A stretch of 64,000 nt of DNA from Kitasatospora sp. MMS16-BH015. GTDB taxonomy: Bacteria > Actinomycetota > Actinomycetes > Streptomycetales > Streptomycetaceae. Below, piece after piece: positions 20,227-27,886 of the stretch. Every line of letters starts with the position of its first letter. The first letter of the stretch is position 1. A model generated the notes under the pieces. That model had not been told where the DNA came from, made no database searches, and saw only the letters and a list, made by a program, of their open reading frames with translations. The stretch covers positions 7,951,001 to 8,015,000 of the forward strand of contig NZ_CP025394.1 of the NCBI RefSeq assembly GCF_002943525.1, in the 5' to 3' direction. The translations under genes were made by a program, and so were the position numbers.

Positions 20227-21638
20227 CAGCCCATCTCCTCCAGCGCGCGGCCCTTGGTCTCCTTGATGCAGAAGGCCACGAACGGGATGGAGAGCAGCGC
20301 GAAGGCCGCGTAGATGACGTAGGTGGCCGAGAGGTTCCAGTCGGCGAGGTCCGGGAAGGTGACGGTGATCGCCCAGTTGGCGATCCACTGGGCCGAGGCG
20401 GCCACCGAGAGGGCCAGGGCCCGGATCTTGTTCGGGAACATCTCGCCGAGCAGCACCCAGACCACCACGCCCCAGGAGAAGGCGAAGCAGAGCACGAAGA
20501 CGTGGGCGGCGACCAGGGCGGTGGTCGCGTAGCTGTTGGCCAGGGTGGCGGTGTCGCCGGTGCCGACCCGGTGCGAGAAGGCCCAGGCGGCCAGGCCGAG
20601 CGAGAGGGCCATGCCCACCGAGCCGGCCAGGGCGAGCGGCTTGCGGCCGATCCGGTCGACCAGGGCGATCGCGATCACGGTGCCGATCACGTTGACGATC
20701 GAGGTGGAGAGGCTGATCAGCAGCGAGTTGGACTCGTTGATGCCCACCGACTGCCAGAGGAAGGAGGAGTAGTAGAAGATCACGTTGATGCCGACGAACT
20801 GCTGGAAGACCGAGGCGCCGATGCCGATCCAGACGATCGGCAGCAGGCCGAACCGGCCGCCGAGCAGGTCCTTCAGGCGCGGCTTGTGCGCGGTGTCGAG
20901 CACCGAGCGGATCTCCGCCACCCGGGCGGTCAGGTCGACGCTCTCGCCCTCCACGTCGCGCAGCACCTTGCGGGCCTGCGCCTCACGGCCGTTGGCGATC
21001 AGGAAGCGGGGCGACTCGGGGATGGCGAGCGCGAGGCCGCCGTAGACCAGGGCCGGGATGGTCTCCACGCCGAGCATCCACTGCCAGGCCTGGATGCCGC
21101 CGAGGTGGCCGGTGGAGTCACCGCCGGCCGCCTGGTTGAGCGCGTAGTTGGCCAGCTGGGAGACGGTGATGCCGAGCACGATGGCCAGCTGCTGGAAGGA
21201 GGCGAGCCGGCCGCGGTAGGCGGTCGGGGCCACCTCGGCGATGTAGGTGGGGGCGATCACCGAGGCGATGCCGATGGCGACACCGCCCATCACCCGCCAG
21301 AATCCGAGCACCTGCACGCTGGGCGGGAACATCGAGCCGACCCCGCTGATCGCGAACAGGGTGGCGGCCAGCAGCATGGTGCGGACCCGGCCGAACTGGT
21401 CGGCCAGCTGGCCGGCCACCACCGCGCCGGCCGCCGAGCCGAGCAGGGCGATGGCGACCACGAAGGCGGTCTCGCCGTTGCCCACGCCGAAGTGCTTCTG
21501 GATGCCCGTCACCGCGCCGTTGATCACGGCGCTGTCGTAACCGAACAGGAAGCCGCCCATGGCGGCGGCGGCCGAGATGAAGACGACGTGGCCCAGATGG
21601 GCCTCCGCACCCGACCGGGTTGGGGAGAAGGTGGACAC
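20226..21638 (-). CDS. sugar porter family MFS transporter
   Basis: A 470-residue, 12-segment sugar:proton symporter of the SP family. Family hallmarks are GGFLFGYDSAVINGA in the first segment, RxGR-type loops (QFGRVRT, DRIGRKPLALAG), PESPRFLI at the end of the N-terminal half, QQFVGINVIFYYSS for sugar binding, and the C-terminal ETKGRALEEM. The GTG start at 21638 has CAGGAG 6 bases upstream; a longer frame upstream lacks similarity. It is the first gene of an operon with the dienelactone hydrolase. The sugar cannot be read from the sequence. Confidence 0.92.
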   Translation of the reverse strand: MSTFSPTRSGAEAHLGHVVFISAAAAMGGFLFGYDSAVINGAVTGIQKHFGVGNGETAFVVAIALLGSAAGAVVAGQLADQFGRVRTMLLAATLFAISGVGSMFPPSVQVLGFWRVMGGVAIGIASVIAPTYIAEVAPTAYRGRLASFQQLAIVLGITVSQLANYALNQAAGGDSTGHLGGIQAWQWMLGVETIPALVYGGLALAIPESPRFLIANGREAQARKVLRDVEGESVDLTARVAEIRSVLDTAHKPRLKDLLGGRFGLLPIVWIGIGASVFQQFVGINVIFYYSSFLWQSVGINESNSLLISLSTSIVNVIGTVIAIALVDRIGRKPLALAGSVGMALSLGLAAWAFSHRVGTGDTATLANSYATTALVAAHVFVLCFAFSWGVVVWVLLGEMFPNKIRALALSVAASAQWIANWAITVTFPDLADWNLSATYVIYAAFALLSIPFVAFCIKETKGRALEEMG

Positions 21639-21784
21639 GGCGAGCTCCTGACGGTGCGGCGGCCCACCCTCTCGGCCGGATGGACAAGGCTCCGGCCTCC
21701 CATTGCAGCAGCCTGACACCCCGTCCGCGCGCCGGGCCGCCGCGGCCTGCCCCCGTTTTACCCGGACGGCCCACCGACCCGGGG

Positions 21785-22381
21785 TCAGGCGGTGGGCGGA
21801 GCACCGGGAGCGTGGTCGGAGACCGCGACCAGCAGGATCCGGGTGTCGGGGTCGGTGCTCCGCCAGCGGTGCCGCACTCCGCCCGCCAGGTAGAGGGTGT
21901 CGCCCCGGTGCAGCTGGTGGTGGTGCCCGTCGGCCTCGACCTCGGCCGAGCCGTCGGCGACGTACATCAGCTCGTCGCCCTCGTGGCGGAACTCGCGGTC
22001 GCCCGGGTGGCCGCCGGTGAACTCCAGGGCGTGCAGGCGGCGGCGGCCGCGCACCAGCGGCCGGACCCCGGCCTCCGGGGCCAGGCCCGCCTGTTCCCCG
22101 GACCGGACCAGGTCGACCCCGCGGTCGACCTCCTCGGCGGCGGCCAGGAGTTCGACCGCGGTGGTCTCCAGCCCGTCCGCGATCAGTTGGAGGGAGCGCA
22201 TGCTCGGGCGGGCCCGTTCGTTCTCCACCTGGCTGAGGAACGGCGCGGACAGCCCGGTGCGCCCGGCCACCTGGTCCAGCGTCAGTTCGAGCGCCCGCCG
22301 TCGGCGGCGGACCGCCCCGCCGAGCCGCGGCTGCTTCGGCCCGCCCCCGGTGGCCCGCGCTCCAGGCTCCGCACTGCTCAT
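21785..22381 (-). CDS. XRE-family regulator with C-terminal cupin
   Basis: A 198-residue regulator with an N-terminal lambda-repressor-type helix-turn-helix (LTLDQVAGRTGLSAPFLSQVENERARPSM, about residues 30-62 with the usual spacing). The C-terminal cupin (about residues 115-185) shows the FRHEGDELMYVADGSAEV strand and RHRW near the end. This layout (PuuR/SutR-like) senses small molecules through the cupin. It is divergent from a sulfotransferase-permease pair across two identical-type operators, so it most likely represses them and itself. ATG at 22381 is preceded by AAGGGG. Confidence 0.9.
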   Translation of the reverse strand: MSSAEPGARATGGGPKQPRLGGAVRRRRRALELTLDQVAGRTGLSAPFLSQVENERARPSMRSLQLIADGLETTAVELLAAAEEVDRGVDLVRSGEQAGLAPEAGVRPLVRGRRRLHALEFTGGHPGDREFRHEGDELMYVADGSAEVEADGHHHQLHRGDTLYLAGGVRHRWRSTDPDTRILLVAVSDHAPGAPPTA

Positions 22382-22468
22382 GATCACGCCCCTTCCCGCC
22401 GCCACCCTACGTCGCCCCGGGCAGGTTTCGTACGGCTGCAACAGGCCCGTCACATGACGCTCCTACGA

Positions 22469-22503
22469 TCAAAAAAACTTTGATTTCATCAAAAGAACTT
22501 TGA
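22469..22503. promoter_or_regulatory. two 15-bp operators for the XRE-cupin regulator
   Basis: Two near-identical dyads, tcaaaaaaactttga (22469-22483) and tcaaaagaactttga (22489-22503), share tcaaa/tttga arms and are exactly 20 bases apart, two turns of the helix. They lie just before the AGGAG of the sulfotransferase-like gene, in striking AT-rich contrast to the surroundings, and are the obvious binding sites for the divergent XRE protein. Confidence 0.8.
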
Positions 22504-22515
22504 CAGGAGTGATCG

Positions 22516-23637
22516 ATGCCCCGCGTCGACCAGAACCAGCGCCGCCGCCGGGGGACGGGGCTGATCGCCCTGGACCCGGATGCCGCGTTCCCCGGCTACA
22601 CCCTCTACGCCCCGCTGACCGGCGGCGGCGAGGTCCACCTGGTGGACCTGCACGGAGTGACCGCCCACCGGTGGCGCCTGCCCTACCGGCCCGGGCGGCA
22701 CGCCCGGCTGCTGGGCGGGGCGCTGGCCTACAACGGCGTCCTCCCGGGGGAGGACTCGCTCTTCCCGATGTGGCACAAGTACCGGGGCGGGGTGATGCTC
22801 CGCGCCGCACCCGACGGCACGGTGCTGTGGGAGCACCGCGACCCGCGCCAGCACCACGACGCGCAGCACCTCGACGGCGGCGGGGTGCTGTACGCCGGGG
22901 TCGAGCCGCTGCGGGGGCCGGCCGCGGAGTCCGTCCTCGGCGGCGTCCCCGGCTCGGAGGCCGGCGGCACGACGGTGTGGGCCGACACCATCACGGAGGT
23001 GGGGGAGGACGGCGCCGTGCGCTGGCACTGGCGGGCCGCCGACCACCTGGACCGGGCCGAGTACCCGCTGCACCCCGACTACGCCCGGGAGCACTGGCCC
23101 CTGGTCAACAGCGTGACCCCGCTGGCCGACGGCAACGTGCTGGCCAGCCTGCGCAGCGTCTCGGCGGTGGTGGTGATCAGCCGGGCCACCGGGGAGGTGC
23201 TCTGGCGCAGTGCGCCCGGCACCCTCGCGCAGCAGCACCACCCCACCGAGCTGGCCGACGGGCGCTTGCTGGTCTTCGACAACGGCGTCTTCCGCCCCGG
23301 CCACGACGTGCCCTTCTCCCGGGTGGTCGAGATCGACCGGGAGAGCGGCGAGGTGGTGTGGGAGTACCAGGACCCGGCCCGGGAGTCCTTCTTCGCGCCC
23401 TTCATGGGCTCCGCCCAGCGGCTGGCCAACGGCAACACCCTGGTGACCGACTCGCCGGCCGGGCGCCTCTTCGAGGTGACCCCGGAGGGCTACCTCTGCT
23501 GGGAGTACGTGATCCCGCAGTTCGGCGCCTACACCGAGAACGAGGTCCGCAAGCTCTTCCCCGCCGAGCCGAACGCCGTCTTCCGCGCCTACCGCTACGC
23601 CCCCGAGGAGATCCCGTGGCTGACGGGCCGTCCGTGA
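22516..23637 (+). CDS. arylsulfotransferase-like beta-propeller protein
   Basis: A 373-residue protein resembling the aryl-sulfate sulfotransferase (ASST/arylsulfotransferase) family. Repeated blade-like units are seen: GTVLWEHRDPRQHHDAQHLD, LADGNVLASLRSVSAVVVIS, GEVLWRS, EIDRESGEVVWEYQDP and ANGNTLVTDSPAGRLFEV. His residues in QQHHPTELADG recall catalytic histidines. No signal peptide is seen, unlike periplasmic ASSTs. AGGAG precedes the ATG by 7 bases. It overlaps the NCS2 permease gene by four bases and is controlled by the double XRE operator. The substrate is unknown; a role linked to the permease cargo is inference. Confidence 0.72.
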   Translation: MPRVDQNQRRRRGTGLIALDPDAAFPGYTLYAPLTGGGEVHLVDLHGVTAHRWRLPYRPGRHARLLGGALAYNGVLPGEDSLFPMWHKYRGGVMLRAAPDGTVLWEHRDPRQHHDAQHLDGGGVLYAGVEPLRGPAAESVLGGVPGSEAGGTTVWADTITEVGEDGAVRWHWRAADHLDRAEYPLHPDYAREHWPLVNSVTPLADGNVLASLRSVSAVVVISRATGEVLWRSAPGTLAQQHHPTELADGRLLVFDNGVFRPGHDVPFSRVVEIDRESGEVVWEYQDPARESFFAPFMGSAQRLANGNTLVTDSPAGRLFEVTPEGYLCWEYVIPQFGAYTENEVRKLFPAEPNAVFRAYRYAPEEIPWLTGRP

Positions 23638-24947
23638 CCGCCGAGCAGCGCCCGGCCGTGGCCGCCGCCGAGGTGCGGCCGCCGCTGCGGCGGCTGCTCC
23701 CGCTCGCCCTCCAGCACGTGCTCGCCATGGCGGCGGCGCCGGTGGCGACCGTGTTTCTGATCGCGGCTCCGCTGCACCTGACGCCGAGCCAGACCTCCTC
23801 GCTGCTGGGCGCCGCGCTGGTGCTCTCCGGGGTGGGGTCGGTGCTCCAGTCGCTGGGTGTGCGGGGCTTCGGCGCCCGGCTGCCGTTCGTGATGCTGCCG
23901 GGCGGGGCCGCCACCGCGCTGTTCGTCCAGATCGGGCGCGACCACGGGCCGGCCGTCGCCTCCGGCTCGGTGCTGCTGGCGGCGGCCCTGCTGCTGGCCG
24001 TCACCCCCTGGTACCGCTGGGTGGTCCGCCTCTTCCCGCCGGCCGTCATGGGCGTGACCGTCCTGCTGGTGGGGATCTCCATGGTGCGGGTCACCGCGCA
24101 GCTGCTGACCGGCCCGGGCGGCAGCGCGGCCCCCCGGACCCTGGGCGCGGCGGCGCTCACGGTGGCGGTCATCCTGCTGGCCCACCGCTGGCTGCGCGGC
24201 GCCTGGCGGCAGTCGGCGGTGCTGATCGGCCTGGTCGGCGGCACCGGGCTGACGGTGGCCCTCGGGCTCGGCAGCTTCGCCCCGGCCACCGGCGCGGGAG
24301 CGGCGCTGCCGCGGCTGATGCCGTTCGGCACCCCGGTGCTGGACCTGCCGGCGGCCCTGCCGCTGCTGCTCTTCAGCCTCACCTCGCTGGCCGAGGCCAC
24401 CGGGCAGACCGTCCTCAACAGCGAGGAGCCGGACCTGCGCCGGGACGTCCCGAGGCTCGCCCGCGCCGATGCGCTGGTCTCCCTGCTCGGCGGGTTCCTC
24501 GGGACGCCGACCATGGTGACCAGTGCCGAGAACATCGGGATCAACCGGCTCACCGGAGTCCGCAGCCGCCACGTGACGGCCGGGGCCGGCTGCCTGCTGA
24601 TCGTCGCGGGTCTGATCCCGCCGCTGTCGCGGCTGGTGGCGGGGCTGCCGCCGGCCGTGGTGGCGGGAGCGGCGCTGGCCGTCTACGCCGTGATCACGGT
24701 GATGGGGGTGGAGATGCTCGGCAAGGCCCGCTGCTGGGAGGGCCCGGACGCGCTGATCGCGGGCCTGGCGGTCACGGCCGGGCTGCTGCCGGTGGTGACT
24801 CCGGCGCTGTACGGGGCCTTCCCCGGCTGGATCCGCCCGGTGCTGGGCAGCGGCGTGGTGATGGGCACCCTGACCGCCGTCCTGCTGCACGCCCTGCTCG
24901 CCACCGCCCGGACGCACCGGAGCGGGGCCGGGGCCGCCCCGGCCTGA
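23634..24947 (+). CDS. NCS2 family nucleobase (uracil/xanthine) permease
   Basis: A 437-residue membrane permease with about 14 segments. The N-terminal LQHVLAMAAAPVATVFLIA is typical of NCS2, and the segment-8 loop LTSLAEATGQTV carries the conserved Glu of the substrate site. The segment-10 motif GTPTMVTSAENIGINRLTGVRSR is the family signature. The expected substrate is a purine or pyrimidine, by proton symport. The GTG start overlaps the sulfotransferase-like stop by four bases (GTGA), so the genes are translationally coupled. Confidence 0.9.
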   Translation: MTAEQRPAVAAAEVRPPLRRLLPLALQHVLAMAAAPVATVFLIAAPLHLTPSQTSSLLGAALVLSGVGSVLQSLGVRGFGARLPFVMLPGGAATALFVQIGRDHGPAVASGSVLLAAALLLAVTPWYRWVVRLFPPAVMGVTVLLVGISMVRVTAQLLTGPGGSAAPRTLGAAALTVAVILLAHRWLRGAWRQSAVLIGLVGGTGLTVALGLGSFAPATGAGAALPRLMPFGTPVLDLPAALPLLLFSLTSLAEATGQTVLNSEEPDLRRDVPRLARADALVSLLGGFLGTPTMVTSAENIGINRLTGVRSRHVTAGAGCLLIVAGLIPPLSRLVAGLPPAVVAGAALAVYAVITVMGVEMLGKARCWEGPDALIAGLAVTAGLLPVVTPALYGAFPGWIRPVLGSGVVMGTLTAVLLHALLATARTHRSGAGAAPA

Positions 24948-24964
24948 GCGGCCGGGGTGGCCGC

Positions 24965-25582
24965 TCAGCCGGTGCGCCGGTCGAGGCGGCGCAGCAGCTG
25001 GGTGCGGGCGGCGGCGTCGAGGGGGCAGCCGCGGGCGGCGAGCTGGTCGGCGATGGCGGCCTGCTGCTCCGGGGTCTTCTTGTCGTCGTACTTGAACTTG
25101 GCGTCCACCCGGTCGATGGCCAGGCGCAGGCCGCGGATGCCGGAGAGCTGGGGGCCGAACGGGGCCTGGCCGGGGACGACGCGGTCCTCGGGGGTCTCGG
25201 GCTGGAAGTGGGCGAGCTGGCGGTTGAGGATGTCGGCCTTGGCCTGGGCGCCGTCGACGAGTTCGGCCGTGCAGTGGAAGTGGACGGCGGTGTAGTAGCT
25301 GGTCGGGGTGCCGGGCTCGCCGCGCCAGTGGCCCGGGGCGAAGGCGTAGTCGCCGGTGACGCTGAGGGTCACGTGCGGGTCGGCGCGCAGGGCGGCCCAG
25401 ATCGGGTTGGGGGTGGCCAGGTGGAGCAGGATCTCGTCGCCGTCGAGGAGGAAGTGGGTGGGGACGAGCACCGGGCCGCCGCCGGCCGGCGCGTTGGCGG
25501 CCAGCAGGCCGAAGTCGCGGCCGGCGGCGATCCAGCCGCGCCACTCCTCTTCGGTGCCCCGGTCCCAGGTGCGGATCAGCAT
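24965..25582 (-). CDS. PaiB-like FMN-binding protein
   Basis: A 205-residue protein of the PaiB family (FMN-binding split barrel, annotated as negative transcriptional regulator). Stretches such as LVPTHFLLDGDEILLHLATPNPIW, HVTLSVTGDYAFAPGHWRGEPGTPTSYYTAVHFH and LSGIRGLRLAID match. The barrel binds FMN or a related cofactor; regulatory DNA binding is known only for Bacillus PaiB. It lies 12 bases downstream of a second split-barrel gene on the same strand, forming an operon that is divergent from a MocR regulator. Confidence 0.88.
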   Translation of the reverse strand: MLIRTWDRGTEEEWRGWIAAGRDFGLLAANAPAGGGPVLVPTHFLLDGDEILLHLATPNPIWAALRADPHVTLSVTGDYAFAPGHWRGEPGTPTSYYTAVHFHCTAELVDGAQAKADILNRQLAHFQPETPEDRVVPGQAPFGPQLSGIRGLRLAIDRVDAKFKYDDKKTPEQQAAIADQLAARGCPLDAAARTQLLRRLDRRTG

Positions 25583-25594
25583 GGTGGTGGCTCC

Positions 25595-26251
25595 TCAGAC
25601 GGTGTGCAGGTAGGCGGGCAGGGCGACGGTGGTGTACGGACTCGGCTCGGGGGTGCCCTGGACGGTGGCCACGGGCAGCACGCCGGCCCAGTACGGGAGG
25701 TCGTGGTCGGCCTCGTCCTCCTGTACGCCGCCGGCCCGGGCCTTGGCGGAGACCTGGTCCAGGCGGAGCCGGACCACGGCGGTGGCGGCGATCTCCTTGG
25801 CGCTGGGGCGGCGCACGTCGCCCGAGCGGCCCGGGACCACCTGGTCGACCAGCGCGTCCAGCGCGACGGCCAGCTCGGCGGGGTCGGTGACCTGGTGGGC
25901 GGTGCCGTGGGCGACCACCGAGCGGTAGTTGACGGAGTGGTGGACGGCGGACTTGGCGAGCACCAGGCCGTCCACCAGTGTCACCGTGACGCAGACCGCC
26001 AGGCCCTCGTCCTCGCCGGCGCCGCGCAGCGGGCGGCTGCCGGTGGAGCCGTGCAGGTAGAGGCGGTCGCCGACCCGGGCGTACAGGGTGGGCAGCACCA
26101 CCGGCGCGCCGTCGGCTATGAAGCCGAGGTGGCAGAGGAAGGTGCTGTCCAGGACCGCGTGGATCGCCTCGCGCTCCCAGCTCGCGCGGTCGCGGTACCG
26201 GGTGGGGGTGGTGCGGTCGGTGCGGGAGTAGGGGGCAGCGGTGTCCGACAT
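25595..26251 (-). CDS. pyridoxamine 5'-phosphate oxidase family protein
   Basis: A 218-residue split-barrel flavin protein of the PNPOx-like/NimA group. Characteristic strands are HLGFIADGAPVVLPTLYARVGDRLYLHGS and AVHHSVNYRSVVAHGTAHQV, followed by EIAATAVVRLRLDQVSAKARAG. It starts MSDTAAPYSRTDRT at the ATG at 26251, preceded by GAGG. Such proteins act on flavin, heme or B6-like compounds. It shares a 34-base promoter region with a divergent MocR regulator, the usual arrangement for a MocR target; the exact reaction is unknown. Confidence 0.87.
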   Translation of the reverse strand: MSDTAAPYSRTDRTTPTRYRDRASWEREAIHAVLDSTFLCHLGFIADGAPVVLPTLYARVGDRLYLHGSTGSRPLRGAGEDEGLAVCVTVTLVDGLVLAKSAVHHSVNYRSVVAHGTAHQVTDPAELAVALDALVDQVVPGRSGDVRRPSAKEIAATAVVRLRLDQVSAKARAGGVQEDEADHDLPYWAGVLPVATVQGTPEPSPYTTVALPAYLHTV

Positions 26252-26278
26252 GACAGCCTCTATGTACTAGTGCATAAT
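26250..26278 (+). promoter_or_regulatory. MocR promoter with embedded operator
   Basis: A -35 box ATGACA (26250-26255) and a -10 box CATAAT (26273-26278) are separated by 17 bases. Between and over them lies the dyad tatgtactagtgcata (26261-26276), complementary at 7 of 8 pairs. The GTG start follows 7 bases after the -10 box, so the mRNA is probably leaderless. The operator position would block or control both divergent genes. Confidence 0.75.
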
Positions 26279-26285
26279 TGCTTTT

Positions 26286-27638
26286 GTGCTAGGAGACTAT
26301 CGGATCACAGGTCGGCGTGCCAATGAGATCGCGGCCGACATCGAGCGGGCCGTCGGCGCCGGGCGGCTCCAGCCCGGGGCGGCGCTGCCGCCGCTGCGCG
26401 ACCTCGCGGGCGAGCTGGGGGTCAACCCCAACACCGTGGCCGCCGCCTACCGGCTGCTGCGCGACCGGGGCGTGATCGAGACCGCCGGCCGCAAGGGCAG
26501 CCGGGTCCGGCCCCGGCCGGTCACCACCCCGCGCGACCAGGTCCGCATCCCGGTGCCGCCCGGCGCCCGCGACCTCTCGCTGGGCAACCCCGACCCGGCG
26601 CTGCTGCCCGCCCTGGCCCCCGCGCTGGCCGTCGCGGCCGCCACCGCCGACCGCACGCCGGTGCTCTACGGCGCCCCGCCCGCCGACCCCGCCCTGCTCG
26701 CGCTGGCCGGCGCCTCCTTCCGCGCCGACGGCGCCCCCGAGGGCGAGCTCGCCGTCTGCTCCGGCTCGCTGGACGCGATCGAGCGGGTGCTCACCACCCA
26801 GCTGCGCCCCGGCGACACCGTGGCCGTCGAGGACCCGGGCTGGGGCAGCCTGCTCGACCTGCTGCCCGCGCTGGGGCTGCGCCCGGTGCCCGTGCTGCTG
26901 GACGACGAGGGCCCGCTGCCCGCCTCGCTGGCCGAGGCGCTGGCCGCCGGGGCCCGGGCCGCCGTGGTCACCGTCCGCGCGCAGAACCCGACCGGCGCCG
27001 CGCTGACCGCCCGGCGGGCCGCCGAGCTGCGCGCGGTGCTCGCGGCCCACCCGGAGACGGTGCTGATCGAGGACGACCACGGGCACGGCATGGTCGACCA
27101 GCCGTACGAGTCGCTGGCCGTCGGGCCGGGCGGGGTGCTCACCCTGGCGCGCTGGGCCGTGGTGCGTTCGGCCTCGAAGGCGTACGGGCCGGACCTGCGG
27201 CTGGCGGTGATGTGCGGCGAGCCGGACGTGGTGGCCCGGGTGCTCGGGCGCCAGCGGCTGGACACCGGCTGGGTCAGCCTGCTGCTCCAGCACACCGTGG
27301 CCGAGCTCTGGCGCACCGACGCGGCGCCGGCCGGCCGGGTGGCCGCCGCCTACCGCGAGCGGCGGGCGGCCCTGCTGGCCGCGCTGGCCCAGCGGGGCAT
27401 CCGGGCGCACGGGGAGAGCGGGTTGAACGTCTGGGTGCCGGTGCCGGAGGAGTCCGGGGTGGTGGCGGCCCTGGTCCAGCACGGCTGGGTGGTAGCGCCC
27501 GGGGCGCGGTTCCGCCTCCAGTCGCCGCCCGGGGTGCGGATCACCGTGGCGGAGCTGAGCCCGGCCGAGGCGACGCGGCTGGCGGCCGACCTGGCCTCGG
27601 TGCTCGGCTCGGCGGTAGGGCACTCGCGGCTGAGCTGA
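26286..27638 (+). CDS. MocR-type (GntR/aminotransferase) transcriptional regulator
   Basis: A 450-residue fusion. Residues 1-75 are a GntR winged helix (LQPGAALPPLRDLAGELGVNPNTVAAAYRLLRDRGVIE). The rest is a fold-type I aminotransferase domain with ENP-like QNPTG, the Asp motif IEDDHGHGM, and the PLP lysine in SASKAYGPDLRLAV. MocR proteins sense PLP or PLP adducts. The divergent PNPOx-like and PaiB-like genes suggest a B6- or flavin-related stress circuit (inference). The GTG start follows the -10 box directly. A small stem (cgagttga/tcaactcg, 27652-27670) follows the stop. Confidence 0.9.
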   Translation: MLGDYRITGRRANEIAADIERAVGAGRLQPGAALPPLRDLAGELGVNPNTVAAAYRLLRDRGVIETAGRKGSRVRPRPVTTPRDQVRIPVPPGARDLSLGNPDPALLPALAPALAVAAATADRTPVLYGAPPADPALLALAGASFRADGAPEGELAVCSGSLDAIERVLTTQLRPGDTVAVEDPGWGSLLDLLPALGLRPVPVLLDDEGPLPASLAEALAAGARAAVVTVRAQNPTGAALTARRAAELRAVLAAHPETVLIEDDHGHGMVDQPYESLAVGPGGVLTLARWAVVRSASKAYGPDLRLAVMCGEPDVVARVLGRQRLDTGWVSLLLQHTVAELWRTDAAPAGRVAAAYRERRAALLAALAQRGIRAHGESGLNVWVPVPEESGVVAALVQHGWVVAPGARFRLQSPPGVRITVAELSPAEATRLAADLASVLGSAVGHSRLS

Positions 27639-27700
27639 GTGCCGCCCGGATCGAGTTGATCTTCAACTCGGCGCGGTGCGTGTGGGGTTGGGCACGGAGT

Positions 27701-27753
27701 GCTGCGTTACCGGTGGTACGGACTAACGGGGGCGTACTCATCGGTAACGCAGC
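27701..27753. promoter_or_regulatory. 12-bp inverted repeat upstream of the SGNH hydrolase
   Basis: Arms gctgcgttaccg (27701-27712) and cggtaacgcagc (27742-27753) are perfectly complementary, with 29 bases between. A partial third copy, cggtaac, follows near 27777. The element lies 134 bases before the start of the secreted hydrolase in an AT-richer stretch and could be a regulator site. Confidence 0.5.
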
Positions 27754-27886
27754 GAGTTTTCCGTGTGAGATACCTAGCGGTAACAAGCGCGCGCATGTCA
27801 CATTCATCGCGCCACCGGCCGGCGGCCCCACCCTCACCCGAGCCTCTCCGACCCCACGCGGGGAGGCCGTCCGCAGGAGTTCCGCC

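Noticed and set aside
20502..21716. A 404-codon plus-strand frame opposite the sugar porter
   Set aside because: The composition (Asp, Gly, His, Gln runs) is a shadow of the transporter gene; no start signal or similarity.
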